The position numbers and the translations under genes are program-made. Below the pieces are notes generated by a model, which saw only the letters and a program-made list of their open reading frames with translations, was not told the origin of the DNA and ran no database searches. Of a DNA stretch of 42,273 bases, positions 38,924 through 42,273 are shown piece after piece (positions within the stretch are counted from its first letter, which is position 1; each line of letters opens with the position of its first letter). Origin of the DNA: UBA7683 sp964397855 (GTDB lineage: Bacteria > Patescibacteriota > Saccharimonadia > Saccharimonadales > UBA7683); contig CAYNKQ010000010.1 of NCBI GenBank assembly GCA_964397855.1, positions 1 through 42,273 of the forward strand, read 5' to 3'.

Positions 38924-39466
38924 ATGAGTAAAACCTATATTGCCCTACTCAGGGGTATAAACGTTGGGGGCAATAAAAAAGTTCCAATGGGTGAGCTAAA
39001 AGCCTGCTTTGAATCGATTGGACACACCAAGGTAAAAACCTATATAAATAGTGGCAATGTGATCTTTGCGAGCACTCAGACTAGTATTTCGGCGCTCCAG
39101 AAAGAAGTTGAGCAAGTCATTGAAAACATTTTTGGATTCCATGTTGGGGTATTGATCATAGGCGCAGACATCTTAAATACGGTGATTAAAAATAAACCAG
39201 AAGGCTTTGGCGAAGAGCCGGCTAAGTATCATAGCGATGTTGTATTTTTATTATTAGGTAATCCGCAAGAAGTAGTAAAAGAATTTCAGCCAAACCCAGA
39301 AGTTGACGCAGTTTGGCCAGGCGAAGAAGTCATATATCATACCCGACTGAGTGAAAAACGTACCAAAAGCAGACTCTCAAAAATAATTGGCAAGCCAGTT
39401 TACAAGTCAATGACAATCCGAAATTGGAACACCGTCACAAAACTCGCAGAACTGGCGAAAAGTTAA
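38924..39466 (+). CDS. DUF1697 family protein
   Basis: A 180-aa cytoplasmic protein with the DUF1697 signature: YIALLRGINVGGNKKVPMGELKACFESIG, then VKTYINSGNVIFAS and a C-terminal RNWNTVTKLAEL. Family function unknown. Length is normal. No ribosome binding site is visible; it is 11 bases after the 54-aa gene and 1 base before the next start, so it is in the middle of an operon. Confidence 0.88.
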   Translation: MSKTYIALLRGINVGGNKKVPMGELKACFESIGHTKVKTYINSGNVIFASTQTSISALQKEVEQVIENIFGFHVGVLIIGADILNTVIKNKPEGFGEEPAKYHSDVVFLLLGNPQEVVKEFQPNPEVDAVWPGEEVIYHTRLSEKRTKSRLSKIIGKPVYKSMTIRNWNTVTKLAELAKS

Positions 39467-39467
39467 A

Positions 39468-40079
39468 ATGAAGCACGTGATTATTTATGTGCCGGGGCTT
39501 GGTGATGATAAGCAATGGCTGGTTCGGCTTCAAGAATGGGCACTTGGTTTTTGGCGGATTAACCGAGTGAAAACTACAGTTTTACCAATGGTATGGGCCG
39601 ATCCAGTGCCGTTTTGTCCACGGTTTGAAAAGTTGCTTACCAAAATAGATGAATTGCATGCAGAAGGCAAAGAGGTGTCACTTGTCGGGACCAGTGCTGG
39701 TGCGAGCGCTGTTGTTTCGGCATTTGCACTACGGCCAGATAAAATTCAGGGTGTGGTTACTATTTGCGGCAAGCTCCAAGGCGGGATACCGCAGCTTGTT
39801 AAAGATCTAAACCCGTCGTTTGGTGAATCATTAGGGATGCTTGCGAAATCGGTAAAAAAACTCCCTTCAGTACGTAAGAAACAGATTATGAACATGTATT
39901 CGCCACTCGATCTGGTAGTACCGGCTGACCAGGCGGTTATGAAGGGCGCCAGGCATTATGAAATCAAAGGACTCGGCCATAATCCAAGCTGTGCATATAT
40001 ACTGCTGTTTAAATCTCGCACTATCGTCCGATTTCTTAAAAGTAGGGTAGGTACAGACGCGACCGAATTAAGCCAATAA
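39468..40079 (+). CDS. Small alpha/beta hydrolase
   Basis: A 203-aa alpha/beta-fold protein: PGLGDDKQW near the N-terminus, nucleophile elbow G74-T-S76-A-G78, an acid candidate in SPLDLVVP and histidine in GLGHNPS, so the triad is present in a minimal fold with a short cap. The substrate is unknown. The start follows the DUF1697 stop by one base, so it is coupled to it. Its basic C-terminal tail could be involved in membrane or nucleic-acid contact. Confidence 0.75.
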   Translation: MKHVIIYVPGLGDDKQWLVRLQEWALGFWRINRVKTTVLPMVWADPVPFCPRFEKLLTKIDELHAEGKEVSLVGTSAGASAVVSAFALRPDKIQGVVTICGKLQGGIPQLVKDLNPSFGESLGMLAKSVKKLPSVRKKQIMNMYSPLDLVVPADQAVMKGARHYEIKGLGHNPSCAYILLFKSRTIVRFLKSRVGTDATELSQ

Positions 40080-40105
40080 ACCCCTGGTAAATAATTGACA
40101 GATAT

Positions 40106-40113
40106 GATATAAT
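40106..40113 (+). promoter_or_regulatory. Extended -10 promoter of typA
   Basis: TATGATATAAT contains an extended -10 (TG-A-TATAAT). The TTGACA at about 40095 is too close (8-9 bases) to act as its -35. The transcript has a leader of about 90 bases. Confidence 0.5.
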
Positions 40114-40132
40114 TAAAGCATAGAGTAGTAAT

Positions 40133-40173
40133 GCGCTATGTGTGCAAGTAAGCATATAAAATAGCGCGTTTTT
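40133..40173 (+). promoter_or_regulatory. Terminator-like hairpin in the typA leader
   Basis: GCGCTAT (40133-40139) pairs with ATAGCGC (40161-40167), followed by GTTTTT. Being between promoter and start codon it could be an attenuator. Confidence 0.5.
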
Positions 40174-40208
40174 AATTTCAAAGTAAGTTATAAAAGGCTA
40201 AAAAAGTA

Positions 40209-42035
40209 ATGCAACAAGATCCAAAAAATATTCGAAACATCGCTATTATTGCGCACGTTGACCACGGTAAAACAACACTCGTAGACGGCTTGCTCAAGCA
40301 GTCACAAACGTTCCGTGACAACCAGGCTGAAATGACACAAGAACTAATCATGGATTCTGGCGATCAAGAAAAAGAACGTGGCATTACTATCACGGCAAAA
40401 ATTACAGCTGTTCAACACAATGAATATCGCATTAATATTATTGACACACCAGGTCACGCCGACTTCTCTGGTGAGGTTGAACGAACCCTCAACATGGCTG
40501 ATGGTTGTGTGCTGATTGTTGACGCCCAAGAAGGCCCAATGCCACAAACCAAGTTTGTACTTACCAAGGCCTTGGCTAATGGCCTGAAGCCAATCGTTGT
40601 TATTAACAAGATTGATAAGCCCGGTAATCGACTTGGTGAGGTTGAAGACGAGCTAGCTGATCTATTCCTAGAGCTCGCTGTGCATGAAGACCAGCTACAC
40701 TATCCCGTTTACTACGCAATTGGCCGAGAAGGCAAAGCTTGGAAAGAAGTCCCAGCCGATCCAACTGCCGAGGGTGATCTTGAAGTCATCTTTGATGCAA
40801 TTATTAACGAGGTGCCTGCGCCGACGGTTGAACAAGACAAACCATTCCAGATGCTTGTAACCGCACTTGCCTACGACAGCTTTAAGGGTAAGTATGCAAT
40901 CGGAAGAATCTCACGTGGCACCGTTAAGCCTGGTGATCCAATCGCAGTCTGCAAAAAAGACGGCACAATCGTTAAAGCCAAGGCCGAGCTTGTATTCATG
41001 AGTCGTGGCGTGAGTAAGTTTGAAGTACCGGGTGGTATTGCTGGTGATATTGTTCAAATTACAGGGCTAAAAGATGTTCAAATTGGCGAAACCGTCACAG
41101 ATGTAAACACCCCAGACGCGTTACCTATACTAGAAGTAGAGGCTCCAACTTTGCAGATCTACATGGGTCCAAACACTAGTCCTTTCAAGGGTACAGAAGG
41201 TGAATTTAACACGAGCCGTCAAATTGGTGATCGTCTAACTCGTGAACTAGAAATGAACATTGGGCTTCGTGTTGCAGAACACGGAATTGGATTTCTTGTT
41301 TCTGGTCGTGGTGAACTCCACCTTTCGGTACTTATTGAAACCATGCGTCGCGAAGGTTTTGAATTTGAAGTTGGTCGCCCGCAGGTGGTTACTAAAGAAG
41401 AAGACGGCCAAACAATGGAGCCACTCGAAGAACTCATTATTGAAGTTCCCGCTGAACATGCCGGTGCCGTGCAAATGGAGCTTGGCGCTCGTCGGGCAAC
41501 ACTTAAAGAGCAGTTCACAACTCCACAAGGTGCTACAAAGCTTGTGTACGAACTTCCAACAAGGGCGCTACTTGGTCTTCGAAACGTTCTTATCACCAAT
41601 ACTAAGGGCACAGTGATTATGAACAGCCTTACTATTGGCTATCAGCCGCTTGGTCCAGCGCTTCAACAACTTCGAAACGGCGTCTTAATCTCGTTTGAAC
41701 AAGGGACAGCAACTCCATATTCACTCGAAAACGCCCAAGAACGCGGACTTTGTTACGTTGGTCCTGGTGAAAAAGTGTACGCTGGGCAGGTTATTGGCCT
41801 CAACAACCGTGGTGATGATCTAGAGATCAATATTGTTAAGGAAAAGCACCTTACAAATATCCGAAGCTCAAGTTCGGATGGTATCGTACATCTTGTGCCT
41901 CATATTGAACTTAGTCTTGAACAGTGCCTAGACTTTATTGAGAACGATGAGCTTCTTGAGGTAACTCCAAAGAATCTGCGTATTCGCAAGCGCGAACTTG
42001 ATCCAAATAAGCGCAAACGTCTTAACAAGAAGTAA
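40209..42035 (+). CDS. typA: Translational GTPase TypA/BipA
   Basis: A ribosome-associated GTPase of 608 aa, the family's usual length, linked to ribosome assembly and stress or cold adaptation. Seen: G1 AHVDHGKT (15-22), G2 ERGITI, G3 DTPGHADF, G4 NKIDKPG, then domain 2, an EF-G-like domain III and V, and the BipA C-terminal domain (ENAQERGLCYVGPGEKVY...). All parts are complete. AAAAGG lies close before the ATG. The leader carries a terminator-like hairpin. Confidence 0.96.
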   Translation: MQQDPKNIRNIAIIAHVDHGKTTLVDGLLKQSQTFRDNQAEMTQELIMDSGDQEKERGITITAKITAVQHNEYRINIIDTPGHADFSGEVERTLNMADGCVLIVDAQEGPMPQTKFVLTKALANGLKPIVVINKIDKPGNRLGEVEDELADLFLELAVHEDQLHYPVYYAIGREGKAWKEVPADPTAEGDLEVIFDAIINEVPAPTVEQDKPFQMLVTALAYDSFKGKYAIGRISRGTVKPGDPIAVCKKDGTIVKAKAELVFMSRGVSKFEVPGGIAGDIVQITGLKDVQIGETVTDVNTPDALPILEVEAPTLQIYMGPNTSPFKGTEGEFNTSRQIGDRLTRELEMNIGLRVAEHGIGFLVSGRGELHLSVLIETMRREGFEFEVGRPQVVTKEEDGQTMEPLEELIIEVPAEHAGAVQMELGARRATLKEQFTTPQGATKLVYELPTRALLGLRNVLITNTKGTVIMNSLTIGYQPLGPALQQLRNGVLISFEQGTATPYSLENAQERGLCYVGPGEKVYAGQVIGLNNRGDDLEINIVKEKHLTNIRSSSSDGIVHLVPHIELSLEQCLDFIENDELLEVTPKNLRIRKRELDPNKRKRLNKK

Positions 42036-42129
42036 TCAAATTCTCCTGCTCTACCGTCTCTCGCCCCGGGTCCAATCCAACCAATCAGCCCCCTGCCTTG
42101 TCCACACCCCATAGCCCTAGCCAAGCAGC

Positions 42130-42273
42130 GTTATCCGCCGCGGCGAATCCAATCCATAGCAATCAATCCCCCCGCTCCGTCATCTCAAACTTGCTAATTC
42201 TCAAAAGAAGAAGACTATTTGAATTATATGACGAGCGTAGCGAAGCTATATACGGGATCCAATCATCAAGTAT
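42130..42273. repeat. Dispersed REP-like repeat, copy 2 (interrupted)
   Basis: Shares CAATCAA-CCCCC, CTCCGTCATC, ACTTG and ATACGGGATCCA-TCATCAAG with the block at 17,989-18,085. About 65 bases of unrelated sequence are inserted between ACTTG and ATACGGG. The repeat runs to the window edge, downstream of typA just as copy 1 is downstream of trmD. The preceding 42036-42130 is C/T-rich without genes. Confidence 0.55.

Overview
The window looks like a chromosomal contig from a small-genome ultrasmall bacterium of the Patescibacteria (CPR), most likely Candidatus Saccharibacteria (TM7). This is inferred from overall gene content (paired MurF-like ligases with Ddl, an rpmF-nusB and an rpsP-khpA cluster, RarA, TypA), moderate GC, TGA used as an ordinary stop, very compact spacing, and -10 boxes placed 6-7 bases before many start codons, which predicts leaderless mRNAs. 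Several traits (a WhiB domain, LAxTG surface anchors, one strikingly GC-rich gene) resemble Actinobacteria, the usual hosts of Saccharibacteria. I could not run any search, so the taxon is an inference.

Layout. 1-5.9 kb: tRNA-Ala 3' end, then cell-wall precursor genes (MurF-like, hydrolase, membrane MurF-like, Ddl) and a class IV aminotransferase. 5.9-8.9 kb: a WhiB-domain protein, a 2OG-Fe(II) oxygenase-like gene, and a divergent winged-helix/Nudix regulator with palindromic operators. 8.9-15.7 kb: information-processing core: LeuRS carrying an inserted Nudix domain, L32, NusB, a Nudix hydrolase, RNase III, S16 and a KH protein. 15.9-17.2 kb: an insertion between khpA and trmD holding a candidate TacA/TacT-type toxin-antitoxin pair and a GC-rich alien gene. 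17.3-26.2 kb: TrmD, a repeat-bearing intergenic stretch, a beta-lactamase-fold protein, a membrane-anchored protein, a hydrolase, DUF2200, Pgi and a large NHL beta-propeller surface protein with two assembly gaps.

26.2-36.8 kb is accessory. From 27.0 to 31.3 kb several consecutive minus-strand genes (methyltransferase, GNAT, Nudix, small membrane proteins) each end 1-5 bases before the same roughly 28-base direct repeat, usually backed by a hairpin. This is a cassette-array layout like an integron but without recognisable attC sequence or an integron integrase. Overlapping its right part, 30,789-36,717 appears to be a 5.9-kb integrative element in tRNA-Gln, with an 18-base direct repeat of the tRNA 3' end at both borders. 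It carries an HEPN-like protein, an HUH rolling-circle Rep, tiny overlapping genes and a large serine recombinase with an attenuator-like leader. An older decayed tRNA-Gln fragment at 28.4 kb suggests serial insertion.

36.8-42.3 kb returns to core genes: RarA, divergent from a zeta-toxin-like kinase with an overlapping small gene, DUF1697, a small hydrolase, and TypA/BipA with a hairpin in its leader. The window ends in a second copy of the dispersed repeat seen after trmD.
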